Notes: generated by a model from the letters alone, not told the origin. A stretch of DNA of 25,255 bases from Betaproteobacteria bacterium (GCA_005888925.1 VBCP01000045.1:1-25255), one strand, 5' to 3'; positions 18,157 through 24,830 are shown, numbered from the stretch's first letter. Translations and numbers: made by a program.

Positions 18157-19772
18157 AGACCCTCATCTTCCTTTTCGCGCTGCTCGCCGGAGTTCAGGCG
18201 GCGGATCTGTTGGAACCGGAACAGGCATTTCGCTTCTCCGCGCGCGCCGTGGACGACGGCGCCGTGGAGGTGCGCTTCGCCATCGCCGACGGCTACTACC
18301 TTTACCGCGATCGGCTGCGCTTCAGCGCTGAAGGCAACGCGAGGCTCGGGCAGCCGGCGCTGCCGGCGGGCATTCCTCACAAGGATGAATTTTTCGGCGA
18401 GATGCCGATCTATCGCGGCAAGCTGAGCATTCGCCTGCCGGTGCAGGGTGAGGGGCGCTTCGAGCTCAAGGTCGTCTCGCAAGGCTGCGCCGATGCCGGC
18501 GTCTGCTATGCGCCGATGGAGTCCAAGGCGACGCTGCAGCTCGCCGGCGCCAGCGCAGCGTTGCCCTCGGCGCCGCGTCTGTCGCTCTACGCGAGCGAGA
18601 TGGACATCGCCCGCCTGCTGCAAGGCAACCTCGCGCTGGTGCTCGGCGGCTTTCTCGTGCTGGGGCTGCTGCTCGCCTTCACGCCCTGCATGCTGCCGAT
18701 GATGAACAAGTCGCGCGCGCTGGGGCTTTCGCTGATTTACGTTTTCAGCATGGCGCTCACTTACGCGCTCGCCGGGATCGGCGCCGCCTACGCGGGATCG
18801 CTGATCGCCGCGTACCTGCAGAACGTGTGGGTGCTCGGCGGCTTCGCGCTGATCTTCGTGGCGCTCGCGTTGTCCATGTTCGGCCTGTACGAGCTGCGGC
18901 TGCCCGGTTTTCTGCACGAGCGGCTGCACGAGAGCCAGGGCCGCCTGCAAGGCGGTCGCATCGCCTCGGTCGCGGCGATGGGCGTCTTCTCGGCGATCAT
19001 CGTCAGTCCCTGCGTCTCCGCGCCGCTCGCCGGAACGCTGCTGCAGATCTCGCGCTCGGGCGACGTCCTGCTCGGCGGCGCGGCGCTGTTCGCGCTCGCG
19101 ATCGGCATGGGCCTGCCGCTCATCGCGGTCGGTGTCTCCGAGGGCGCGCTCCTGCCGAAGGCGGGCGCCTGGATGCAGGCGGTGCGCAAGTTCTTTGGCG
19201 TATTGCTGCTCGCGGTGGCGCTCTGGATCCTCACGCCGCTGCTCTCGGCCACGTTCGAGAGCCTGGCGTGGGGCGCGCTGTTCGTCGGCTCGGCCATTTA
19301 CCTCGGCGTGCTGCGCACGCGATCGTGGCTCTTGAAAGGCGTTGGTGTCATCGCCGTGGTGGCCGGCGTCGCGCTGGTCGTCAGCGCTTTCACGGCTGGC
19401 GATAGCGCAAGCCGGACCGCTTGGACCCGCATCGCCTCAGTAGCGGAATTGGACCAGCGGCTCGTCTCGCCCGGCCGCCCGGTGATGCTCGATTTCTACG
19501 CGGACTGGTGCGTGTCGTGCAAGGAGATGGAGAAGCTCACTTTCTCCGACCCGCGCGTGCGCGCGGAGCTCGACCGGATGCTTTTGCTGCAGGCTGACGT
19601 CACGGCGGCGAACGAAGCGGACCGGGCGCTGCTCAAGCGCTTCTCGCTCTTCGGTCCGCCCGGCATCATCTTCTTCGACTCGCAGGGGCGCGAGATTGCC
19701 GGCTTGCGCGTGATCGGCTATCAGCCTGCCGAGCGCTTCCTCAAGACTTTGGCGGCGTCGAGAGCGAAGTAA
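18153..19772 (+). CDS. dsbD: Thiol:disulfide interchange protein DsbD (with a short loss near the first membrane Cys)
   Basis: Inner-membrane reductant carrier that passes electrons from cytoplasmic thioredoxin to periplasmic DsbC/CcmG-type partners; needed for disulfide isomerisation and cytochrome c maturation. It has 539 residues from TTG 18153, overlapping the cutA stop, with a signal peptide (MKTLIFLFALLAGVQA). Periplasmic alpha domain: cysteines about 112 and 118 (CADAGVC). Membrane domain: cysteines about 179 (FTPCMLPM) and 287 (SPCVSAPLAG). C-terminal thioredoxin-like domain: CVSC at about 452-455 (DWCVSCKEMEKLTF). After FTPCMLPM the next helix begins almost at once (NKSRALGLSLIYV); the usual PxLSSIIVG-like stretch of about 15 residues is absent while the frame is kept. 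It overlaps hemB by 52 bp, tail to tail. Confidence 0.93.
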   Translation: MKTLIFLFALLAGVQAADLLEPEQAFRFSARAVDDGAVEVRFAIADGYYLYRDRLRFSAEGNARLGQPALPAGIPHKDEFFGEMPIYRGKLSIRLPVQGEGRFELKVVSQGCADAGVCYAPMESKATLQLAGASAALPSAPRLSLYASEMDIARLLQGNLALVLGGFLVLGLLLAFTPCMLPMMNKSRALGLSLIYVFSMALTYALAGIGAAYAGSLIAAYLQNVWVLGGFALIFVALALSMFGLYELRLPGFLHERLHESQGRLQGGRIASVAAMGVFSAIIVSPCVSAPLAGTLLQISRSGDVLLGGAALFALAIGMGLPLIAVGVSEGALLPKAGAWMQAVRKFFGVLLLAVALWILTPLLSATFESLAWGALFVGSAIYLGVLRTRSWLLKGVGVIAVVAGVALVVSAFTAGDSASRTAWTRIASVAELDQRLVSPGRPVMLDFYADWCVSCKEMEKLTFSDPRVRAELDRMLLLQADVTAANEADRALLKRFSLFGPPGIIFFDSQGREIAGLRVIGYQPAERFLKTLAASRAK

Positions 19773-20731
19773 GTGAGGATGCCGTCGGCGCCGGCGCGCT
19801 TGAAGGCGAGCAGCGCCTCCATGACGCAGGACTCCGGGAGCCAGCCGTTGGCGATGGCCGCGCGCAGCATCGAATATTCGCCCGATACCTGGTAGACGTA
19901 GGTCGGCGCGCGAAATTCGTCCTTCACGCGCCGCACGATGTCGAGATAGGGCAGGCCGGGTTTTACCATCACCATGTCCGCGCCTTCGGCGAGATCGAGG
20001 CCCACTTCCCAGAGCGCCTCGTCGGCGTTCGCCGGATCCATCTGGTAGCTCTTCTTGTCGCTCTTGCCGAGAAACTTCGCCGAGCCGACGGCGTCGCGGA
20101 ACGGCCCGTAGAAGCCCGACGCATATTTCGCCGAGTAGGCCATGATGCGCGTGTGGATGTGGCCGGCTTTTTCCAGCGCGGCGCGGATGCGGCCGATGCG
20201 CCCATCCATCATGTCGGAGGGCGCAACAATGTCGACGCCGGCGGCCGCCTGCACCAGAGCCTGCTTCACCAGGATGTCGAGCGTGTCGTCGTTGAGAATG
20301 TAGCCCGCGTCGTCGATCACGCCATCCTGGCCGTGCGAGGTGTAGGGGTCGAGCGCGACATCGGTCATCACGCCGAGTTCCGGGAAGCGCTTTTTCAGCG
20401 CGGCCACGGCGCGCGGGATCAGTCCCTTCGGATTGAAAGCCTCGCGGCCGTCGGGGGTTTTAAGGCGCGCCTCGATCGCGGGGAAGAGCGCGAGCGCCGG
20501 GACCTCGAGCTTCAGGCACTGCTCGGCGAGCGGCAGCAGCCGATCGATCGTTACGCGCTCCACGCCCGGCATCGAATCCACTTTCTGCGTGCGGGCTTTG
20601 CCGTCGATGATGAACACCGGGTAGATGAAATCGTCGGCGGTGAGCACGGTCTCGCGCATCAGCCGGCGTGAAAATTCCGCGCGCCGCATGCGTCGCATGC
20701 GCACGCCTGGAAAGCTGCCGTAGACCTTCAT
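19721..20731 (-). CDS. hemB: Porphobilinogen synthase (5-aminolevulinate dehydratase)
   Basis: Cytoplasmic enzyme joining two 5-aminolevulinate molecules into porphobilinogen, the second committed step of haem synthesis here. It has 336 residues, the normal length. The two active-site lysines are K202 (MAYSAKYASGFYGPF) and K257 (VMVKPGLPYLD). The metal region DVALDPYTSHGQDG (about 124-137) has aspartates instead of the cysteines of zinc enzymes, so this is the magnesium-responsive type known from Pseudomonas. The N-terminal arm is RMRRMRRAEFSRRLMRETVLTADDFIYPVFI. No clear ribosome binding site precedes ATG 20731. The last 52 bp overlap the end of dsbD on the other strand; both C-termini look normal. 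Upstream lies the small RNA on the opposite strand. Confidence 0.97.
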   Translation of the reverse strand: MKVYGSFPGVRMRRMRRAEFSRRLMRETVLTADDFIYPVFIIDGKARTQKVDSMPGVERVTIDRLLPLAEQCLKLEVPALALFPAIEARLKTPDGREAFNPKGLIPRAVAALKKRFPELGVMTDVALDPYTSHGQDGVIDDAGYILNDDTLDILVKQALVQAAAGVDIVAPSDMMDGRIGRIRAALEKAGHIHTRIMAYSAKYASGFYGPFRDAVGSAKFLGKSDKKSYQMDPANADEALWEVGLDLAEGADMVMVKPGLPYLDIVRRVKDEFRAPTYVYQVSGEYSMLRAAIANGWLPESCVMEALLAFKRAGADGILTYFALDAAKVLRKRSAG

Positions 20732-20754
20732 GGATTTATGGTTTTTCTCGAGGC

Positions 20755-20782
20755 GGAACTTTTCCCCGGAGGGTTCATCTTA
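20755..20782 (+). promoter_or_regulatory. Sigma-E/ECF-like promoter for the small RNA
   Basis: GGAACTT at 20755-20761 matches the sigma-E -35 consensus exactly. After 16 bp comes TCTTA at 20778-20782, close to the sigma-E -10 (TCTRA). Transcription would then begin near 20788, where the first hairpin of the small RNA starts. No sigma-70 promoter is evident in this gap on the plus strand. Which sigma factor recognises it is inference. Confidence 0.6.
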
Positions 20783-20787
20783 CCTTC

Positions 20788-20892
20788 AGACGAGTTGATC
20801 GTCTCCCGCTTCTCCTCCCTGAGCGGGTGCCTTAATCCCAAAGTTAAGGCGTTTTCGCCCCCGGTTTATATCCCCTTTACCGGGGGCTTTTT
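20788..20892 (+). ncRNA. Small RNA with anti-Shine-Dalgarno loop (Betaproteobacteria toxic small RNA-like)
   Basis: Four successive hairpins fill the hemB-engB gap. H1: AGACGA (20788-20793) with TCGTCT (20799-20804). H2: CCCGCT (20805-20810) with AGCGGG (20822-20827), an 11-base loop TCTCCTCCCTG that displays CCTCC (20814-20818), identical to the ribosomal anti-Shine-Dalgarno core. H3: GCCTTAA (20829-20835) with TTAAGGC (20844-20850). H4: a rho-independent terminator. There is no credible reading frame. From memory, the Betaproteobacteria toxic small RNA family has exposed anti-SD loops and sits between hemB and engB, where its cloning was toxic to E. coli. The inferred role is to bind mRNA ribosome binding sites and lower translation. 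Ends are estimated from the promoter and terminator. Confidence 0.75.
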
Positions 20893-20897
20893 ATTTT
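20857..20897 (+). terminator. Rho-independent terminator of the small RNA
   Basis: GCCCCCGGT (20857-20865) pairs perfectly with ACCGGGGGC (20879-20887), followed by TTTTTATTTT (20888-20897). The T-run is on the plus strand only, so it serves the plus-strand RNA and not engB or hemB. The right arm and T-run lie inside the last codons of engB on the other strand. Confidence 0.85.
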
Positions 20898-21477
20898 CGC
20901 GCCCTGCTCCGAGCCACTGCTCGAGCAGGTCGCGGCACTCCTCGACCCCTTGTCGCGTAACGCTCGAAAAAAGCGTCGCGTTATTGCGACCGAGCTGTCG
21001 GCGCACGTCGCTCAGCAGTGCCGCCTGCGCGCTGCGCGATAGTTTGTCCGCCTTGGTGAGAAGCGCGAGCAGCGGCCGCTCGCCGAGCCACTCGATGAGC
21101 TGCAGGTCGAGCGGCGTCAGGGGATGTCGCGCGTCCATCACCAGCACGACGCCGACCAGAGTGCTCGCCGAGCGCAGATAGCCGCCGACCAGTTCGCGCC
21201 ATTGCGCGCGCATGCTTTGCGGAACGCGAGCGTAGCCATAGCCGGGCAAGTCGACCAGGCGAGCGGCCTCGCCCAGCGCATAGAAATTGATGGTCTGCGT
21301 GCGGCCCGGTGTCTTGCTGGTGCGCGCCAGAGCCCTGCGGCCGGCGAGCGCGTTGATCGCGCTCGACTTGCCGACGTTGGAACGTCCCGCAAAGGCGATC
21401 TCGGGCGGCCCCGGCGGCGGCAGGTCGCCGACGCGGGCGGCCGCGCGCAGGAATGCCGCATGAGTGAAGGCGGTCAT
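20866..21477 (-). CDS. engB: Ribosome biogenesis GTPase EngB (YsxC/YihA)
   Basis: Small Ras-like GTPase for assembly of the large ribosomal subunit, 203 residues from ATG 21477. G1 is GRSNVGKSSAIN (about residues 31-42), switch II/G3 is DLPGYGYARVP, G4 is TKADK and G5 is SSVTRQG. The TrmE-Era-EngA-type SKTPGRTQTINFY is also present. A longer open frame starts at 21564 but runs through the divergent cytochrome gene start, and MTAFTHAAFLRAA is the usual beginning. A TAGAAT box (21497-21492, minus strand) may be its -10. Its last ten codons are antisense to the terminator of the small RNA. Confidence 0.96.
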   Translation of the reverse strand: MTAFTHAAFLRAAARVGDLPPPGPPEIAFAGRSNVGKSSAINALAGRRALARTSKTPGRTQTINFYALGEAARLVDLPGYGYARVPQSMRAQWRELVGGYLRSASTLVGVVLVMDARHPLTPLDLQLIEWLGERPLLALLTKADKLSRSAQAALLSDVRRQLGRNNATLFSSVTRQGVEECRDLLEQWLGAGRENKKPPVKGI

Positions 21478-21491
21478 GGCGAAGGCCGGGA

Positions 21492-21504
21492 ATTCTAATA
21501 AAAT
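21492..21504. promoter_or_regulatory. Divergent -10 boxes for engB and cytochrome c4
   Basis: Within the 56-bp gap between divergent starts, ATTCTA (21492-21497) reads TAGAAT on the minus strand, and TAAAAT (21499-21504) lies on the plus strand; each matches TATAAT at 5 of 6 positions. They are properly placed for engB and the cytochrome c4 gene respectively. No convincing -35 boxes are seen. Confidence 0.45.
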
Positions 21505-21533
21505 CGCGCCTTTCCAATCCGGGGGGCCAGGGG

Positions 21534-22142
21534 ATGAACCGCGCAGTGGCGCTCGCTGCCGCAATGCTCGCAGCCGGCATGGCTTTGGCGCAGGACCAGG
21601 CGCCGGCGGCCGCGGGCCAGGTCTGCGCCGCCTGCCATGCGGCCGACGGCAACAGCATCGCGCCCGCGAACCCGAAGATCGCCGGCCAGTTCGCCGAATA
21701 CCTGGGCAAGCAGCTGCGCGACTTCAAGGCGCAGGGCGGCCAGCAGCCGCTGCGCCAGAGCGCGGTGATGAACGGCATGGTCGCCAATCTGTCGGACACC
21801 GACCTGAAGGGCCTCGCCGCGTACTACGCCGGGCAAGCCCTCAAACCCTCCGCGGCCGCCGACAAGGAGCTCGCCGCGCTCGGTCAGAAGCTTTGGCGCG
21901 GTGGCGACGCGCTGCATGGAATTCCCGCCTGCGCCGGCTGCCACGGCCCGGCCGGCGCCGGGATCCCGGCACAATTTCCGCGGCTCGCGGGCCAGTACGC
22001 CGAGTACATCGTGGCGCAGCTCACCGCGTTCAGGGAAGGCAAACGCACCAACGATGTCAACGGCGTGATGCGCGGAGTCGCCGCGCACATGAATGATGGT
22101 CAGATCCGAGCGGTGGCCGAATATGCGGCCGGCCTCCGCTAG
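21534..22142 (+). CDS. Diheme cytochrome c4
   Basis: Periplasmic two-domain cytochrome of 202 residues that shuttles electrons, typically to cbb3 or similar oxidases. A signal peptide (about residues 1-19) ends in ALA before QDQAP. Haem 1 is CAACH (C31, C34, H35) and haem 2 is CAGCH (C133, C136, H137). The two halves are similar, each with a PKIAGQ/PRLAGQ-YAEY segment after the haem site and a late methionine region (MNGMVANLSD; MRGVAAHMND), the layout of cytochrome c4. The G-run at 21521-21526 is the likely ribosome binding site, 7 bases before ATG 21534. The gene is divergent from engB, an order I recall as common in betaproteobacteria. Confidence 0.95.
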   Translation: MNRAVALAAAMLAAGMALAQDQAPAAAGQVCAACHAADGNSIAPANPKIAGQFAEYLGKQLRDFKAQGGQQPLRQSAVMNGMVANLSDTDLKGLAAYYAGQALKPSAAADKELAALGQKLWRGGDALHGIPACAGCHGPAGAGIPAQFPRLAGQYAEYIVAQLTAFREGKRTNDVNGVMRGVAAHMNDGQIRAVAEYAAGLR

Positions 22143-22197
22143 GGAATAGGCGGGCCGGCTCGGTGTTGGCTCTTCCAGTACCCCCAAGGAGGAATCG

Positions 22198-22662
22198 ATG
22201 AAAAGAAGCGGTATGGCAGTGGTGGTGGCGTTGGCGCTTGGCGTGGCCGCAGGCGCGGCGCTGGCGCAGGCGCAGGCGAAACCCGAACAGCTGGTCAAGC
22301 AACGGCAGTCCGTGATGACGCTGCAGGGCAAGTATTTCGGTCCGATGGCAGCCATGGCGCAGGGCAAAGCGCCCTACAACGCCGACATCGTCCGGCGTAA
22401 CGCGGCGTTTCTCGACAACCTGACCCGCATGCCCTGGGACACCTTCGAGCCGAGCACCAAAGACGTGAAGCCGAGCGGCGCGCTTCCGGCCATCTGGGAA
22501 CAGTCCGCCAAGTTCAAGGAAGCCGCAAGCCGCTTGGAGAACGAGGCGAACAAGCTCTACGAAGTGAGCCGCAGCGGCGACGAGGCGGCGGTGAAGGCGC
22601 AGATCGGTGCCGTCGGCAAGGCCTGCGGCGGCTGCCACGAGAGCTTCCGCCAGAAGCAATAG
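22198..22662 (+). CDS. Cytochrome c' (class II c-type cytochrome)
   Basis: Periplasmic four-helix-bundle cytochrome of 154 residues. The signal peptide ends near residue 23 (AALAQ). The mature start KPEQLVKQRQSVMTLQGKYFGPMAAMAQGK is typical of cytochromes c', and the single haem site CGGCH lies near the C-terminus (C143, C146, H147), as the class requires. Members bind nitric oxide or carbon monoxide and are linked to NO tolerance in some species; the role here is not shown. A perfect AAGGAGG (22186-22192) precedes ATG 22198. A strong terminator follows 19 bp after the stop codon, lying within the start of the next cytochrome gene. Confidence 0.95.
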   Translation: MKRSGMAVVVALALGVAAGAALAQAQAKPEQLVKQRQSVMTLQGKYFGPMAAMAQGKAPYNADIVRRNAAFLDNLTRMPWDTFEPSTKDVKPSGALPAIWEQSAKFKEAASRLENEANKLYEVSRSGDEAAVKAQIGAVGKACGGCHESFRQKQ

Positions 22663-22665
22663 CGT

Positions 22666-23526
22666 TTGAGGCTCGAGAGAGGCCCCGCCCTGGCGGGGCT
22701 TTTTTTTCTGCTGTGGGCGGCGGCGGCGATTGCGCAGGGCGACGCTAAACGCGGCGAGTACCTCTCGAAGGCGGGCGGTTGCCTCGGCTGTCACACCGAA
22801 GAGCGCAAGGATGCCGCGCCTTACGCCGGCGGGCGCGCGCTCAAGACGCCCTTCGGTACGTTTTACGGTCCGAACATCACGCCGCATCCGCAAGCCGGCA
22901 TCGGACGCTGGTCGTTCGCGGATTTCGCGCGCGCGCTGCGCGAAGGCGAACGGCCCGATGGCGCACATTACTTTCCCGCGTTGCCGTACGCCTCGTTCAC
23001 GCGAATCAGCAATGCGGACCTGCGCGATCTCTGGGCTTATCTGCGAACGCTCAAGCCGGTCGCGCAACCGAGCAAGCCGCACGATCTGGGAGTGTTGTAT
23101 CGCTGGCGGTTCGCGCTTTGGGGCTGGAAGTGGCTGTTCTTCGCGCCGGGAGAATTCCGGCCCGACGCGGCGAAGAGCGCGGTGGTGAATCGCGGCGCGT
23201 ATCTCGCGCAAGCGCTCGGCCACTGCAGCGAATGCCACACGCCGCGCAACTTGCTCGGCGGGCCGAAGAAACATCGCTACCTCGCCGGCGCCAAGCTCGG
23301 CGAGGACACGTCCGCCCCGAACCTCACGCCGACGCACCTCAAGAAATACGGCGATGGCGAGCTCAAGGACATCCTGCAGAGCGGGCTCTTTCCGGATGGC
23401 GACGTGATGGGCGACACGATGTCGGAGGTTGTGCGCAACACGACGAGCCAGCTGAGCGCGCAGGACCTCGATGCGCTGATCGCGTACTTGCGCAGCCTGC
23501 CGGCATTGCCCGGCGAGCCGAAATAG
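22666..23526 (+). CDS. Diheme c-type cytochrome, alcohol-dehydrogenase cytochrome subunit-like
   Basis: Periplasmic cytochrome of about 286 residues with two haem sites, CLGCH (C39, C42, H43) and CSECH (C187, C190, H191). The motifs TPFGTFYGPNITPHPQAGIGRWSFADFARALREG and YASFTRISNADLRDLWAYL resemble the cytochrome subunits of membrane alcohol, gluconate or aldehyde dehydrogenases, but the usual third haem domain and C-terminal anchor are missing. It therefore probably acts as a soluble electron carrier with an unknown partner. The only in-frame start giving a signal peptide is TTG 22666 (MRLERGPALAGLFFLLWAAAAIAQ), with no ribosome binding site. These signal-peptide codons contain a complete terminator hairpin (22682-22707). 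The start is therefore uncertain, but the haem domains are firm. Confidence 0.88.
   Translation: MRLERGPALAGLFFLLWAAAAIAQGDAKRGEYLSKAGGCLGCHTEERKDAAPYAGGRALKTPFGTFYGPNITPHPQAGIGRWSFADFARALREGERPDGAHYFPALPYASFTRISNADLRDLWAYLRTLKPVAQPSKPHDLGVLYRWRFALWGWKWLFFAPGEFRPDAAKSAVVNRGAYLAQALGHCSECHTPRNLLGGPKKHRYLAGAKLGEDTSAPNLTPTHLKKYGDGELKDILQSGLFPDGDVMGDTMSEVVRNTTSQLSAQDLDALIAYLRSLPALPGEPK
22682..22707 (+). terminator. Rho-independent terminator inside the diheme cytochrome 5' coding end
   Basis: GCCCCGC (22682-22688) pairs with GCGGGGC (22693-22699) across loop CCTG and is followed by eight T (22700-22707). It is correctly placed to end the cytochrome c' transcript. It also lies 16 bases into the apparent next gene, where it encodes part of the signal peptide (GPALAGLFF). 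Confidence 0.88.
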
Positions 23527-23537
23527 CGTGGAATAGC

Positions 23538-23551
23538 GGCCTCCGGAGGCC
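23538..23551. repeat. Perfect 14-bp palindrome over the sigma-factor ribosome binding site
   Basis: GGCCTCCGGAGGCC is a perfect palindrome directly upstream of the ECF sigma gene. It contains GGAGG (23545-23549), the only Shine-Dalgarno candidate, 10 bases before ATG 23560. It could be an operator or, as RNA, could hide the ribosome binding site by intermolecular or tight-loop pairing. Role unknown. Confidence 0.5.
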
Positions 23552-23559
23552 TGTTCCCC

Positions 23560-24060
23560 ATGGACGAAGCCAAGCGCCTGGTCGAGCTGATCCCGCGGTT
23601 GCGGCGTTACGCGCGGGCCCTCGTCGGGGAACGCTCGAGCGCCGACGACCTGGTGCAGGACACCCTCGAGCGCGCCTGGGCGAAGCTGCATCTGTACCGC
23701 CGGGGCACCGACCTGCGCGCATGGCTCTTCACGGTGATGCACAACGTCCACGTCAATCGCGTTCGCGCCACGCGCTCGAGCGACCCCCTCGAGGAGGAGA
23801 TGCCCGAGCTCGCGCAACGCGGCACGCAGTCCGACGCGCTGCTGGTGCGCGACCTCGATCGTGCGGTCGCGCGTCTGCCCGCCGATCAGCGCGCGGTGCT
23901 GCTGCTCGTGACGCTCGAGGAAATGAGCTACGAGCAGGTGGCGCGCACGCTGGGCATTCCCATCGGCACGGTGATGTCGCGCCTGTCGCGCGCGCGCGAA
24001 AAGCTGCGCGCCATGATGCTCGGCCAGAGCCCGTCGGCCAAGCTGACGCTCGTCAAGTGA
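23560..24060 (+). CDS. ECF-type RNA polymerase sigma factor
   Basis: Extracytoplasmic-function sigma factor of 166 residues. Region 2 spans about residues 8-73 (RLRRYARALVGERSSADDLVQDTLERAW, then RAWLFTVMHNVHVNRVR). After a short linker, region 4 spans about 100-150 (LPADQRAVLLLVTLEEMSYEQVARTLGIPIGTVMSRLSRAREKLR), the helix-turn-helix that reads the -35 element. There is no region 3 and no C-terminal extension. It overlaps the anti-sigma gene by 4 bases (GTGA), the classical sigma/anti-sigma pair. A GGAATA at 23530 might be part of an autoregulated promoter, but no convincing -10 follows. The inducing signal is unknown. Confidence 0.95.
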   Translation: MDEAKRLVELIPRLRRYARALVGERSSADDLVQDTLERAWAKLHLYRRGTDLRAWLFTVMHNVHVNRVRATRSSDPLEEEMPELAQRGTQSDALLVRDLDRAVARLPADQRAVLLLVTLEEMSYEQVARTLGIPIGTVMSRLSRAREKLRAMMLGQSPSAKLTLVK

Positions 24061-24830
24061 ACGAACTCCCGGTCAGCGAAGCCGATCTGCAGGCCTACGC
24101 CGATGGACGCCTGCCCGAGGAGCGGCGCAGCGCCGTCGAAGCCTGGCTCGCCGCGCGACCGGAGGAAGCCGAGCGCGTCACGGCATACCGGCGCCTAGCG
24201 CACGAAGTGCGCGCCGCCTACGAGACGATGCTGTCGGATCCGGTGCCGGCGCGCCTCGCGCGCGCCGCGTCGCCACGGCCGCAATGGCGCCGCATGGCGG
24301 TGGCCGCCGGCTGGGTGGTGCTCGGCATCGCGATCGGCGCGCCCGTAGGCTGGCATGTGCGTCCCGAGCGCACGGTGACCCAGCTCGTTCCGGACAACGC
24401 CGTAATTGCAAGGCGCGCCGCCATCGCCCACGCCACCTATTCGCCGGAAGTGCGCCACCCTGTCGAGGTGGGCGCGGACGACGAGCAGCATCTCATCGCC
24501 TGGCTGTCGAAACGCGTTGGCGTAAAGCTGCGCGCCCCGAAGCTCGAAGAGGCCGGCATGTCGCTCGTCGGCGGACGCCTCCTGCCCGGCGACAATGGAC
24601 CGGTCGCGCAGTTCATGTACCAGTCGCAGAACGGCCGGCGCCTGACGCTCTACGTGCGCACCGAGGCCTCGCGCAACCGCGAGACCGCCTTCCGCTACGC
24701 GCGCGAAAACAACGTCGGCGTGTTCTACTGGATCGACCGCGAAGTCGGCTACGCGCTCGCGTCCGCCGATCTCAGCAAGGACGAATTGCTGCGGCTCGCG
24801 AATCTGGTCTACAAGAAGCTCGAGCCCTGA
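24057..24830 (+). CDS. Membrane-bound anti-sigma factor for the adjacent ECF sigma factor
   Basis: Predicted single-pass anti-sigma factor of 257 residues. The cytoplasmic N-terminal part (about 1-78) has LQAYADGRLPEERRSAVEAWLAARPEEAERV, typical of RsiW-like anti-sigma domains but without the HxxxCxxC zinc motif. One membrane helix follows at about residues 79-98 (MAVAAGWVVLGIAIGAPVGW), then a periplasmic domain of about 155 residues with HLIAWLSKRVGVKLRAPKL and a C-terminal ADLSKDELLRLANLVYKKLEP. GTG 24057 overlaps the sigma stop codon, so production is coupled one to one. The periplasmic sensor domain shows no cysteine that would suggest a redox switch. Assignment by position and topology is strong; the signal is unknown. 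Confidence 0.92.
   Translation: MNELPVSEADLQAYADGRLPEERRSAVEAWLAARPEEAERVTAYRRLAHEVRAAYETMLSDPVPARLARAASPRPQWRRMAVAAGWVVLGIAIGAPVGWHVRPERTVTQLVPDNAVIARRAAIAHATYSPEVRHPVEVGADDEQHLIAWLSKRVGVKLRAPKLEEAGMSLVGGRLLPGDNGPVAQFMYQSQNGRRLTLYVRTEASRNRETAFRYARENNVGVFYWIDREVGYALASADLSKDELLRLANLVYKKLEP

Noticed and set aside
20738..21181. Plus-strand open frame of 147 codons starting in the hemB-engB gap
   Set aside because: It runs through the hairpins of the small RNA and antisense to engB, has no ribosome binding site and is Ser/Arg-rich noise.
23530..23556. Autoregulated ECF promoter (GGAATA) before the sigma gene
   Set aside because: The -35-like element is imperfect and no credible -10 lies at the required spacing; transcription would also start almost at the ATG.
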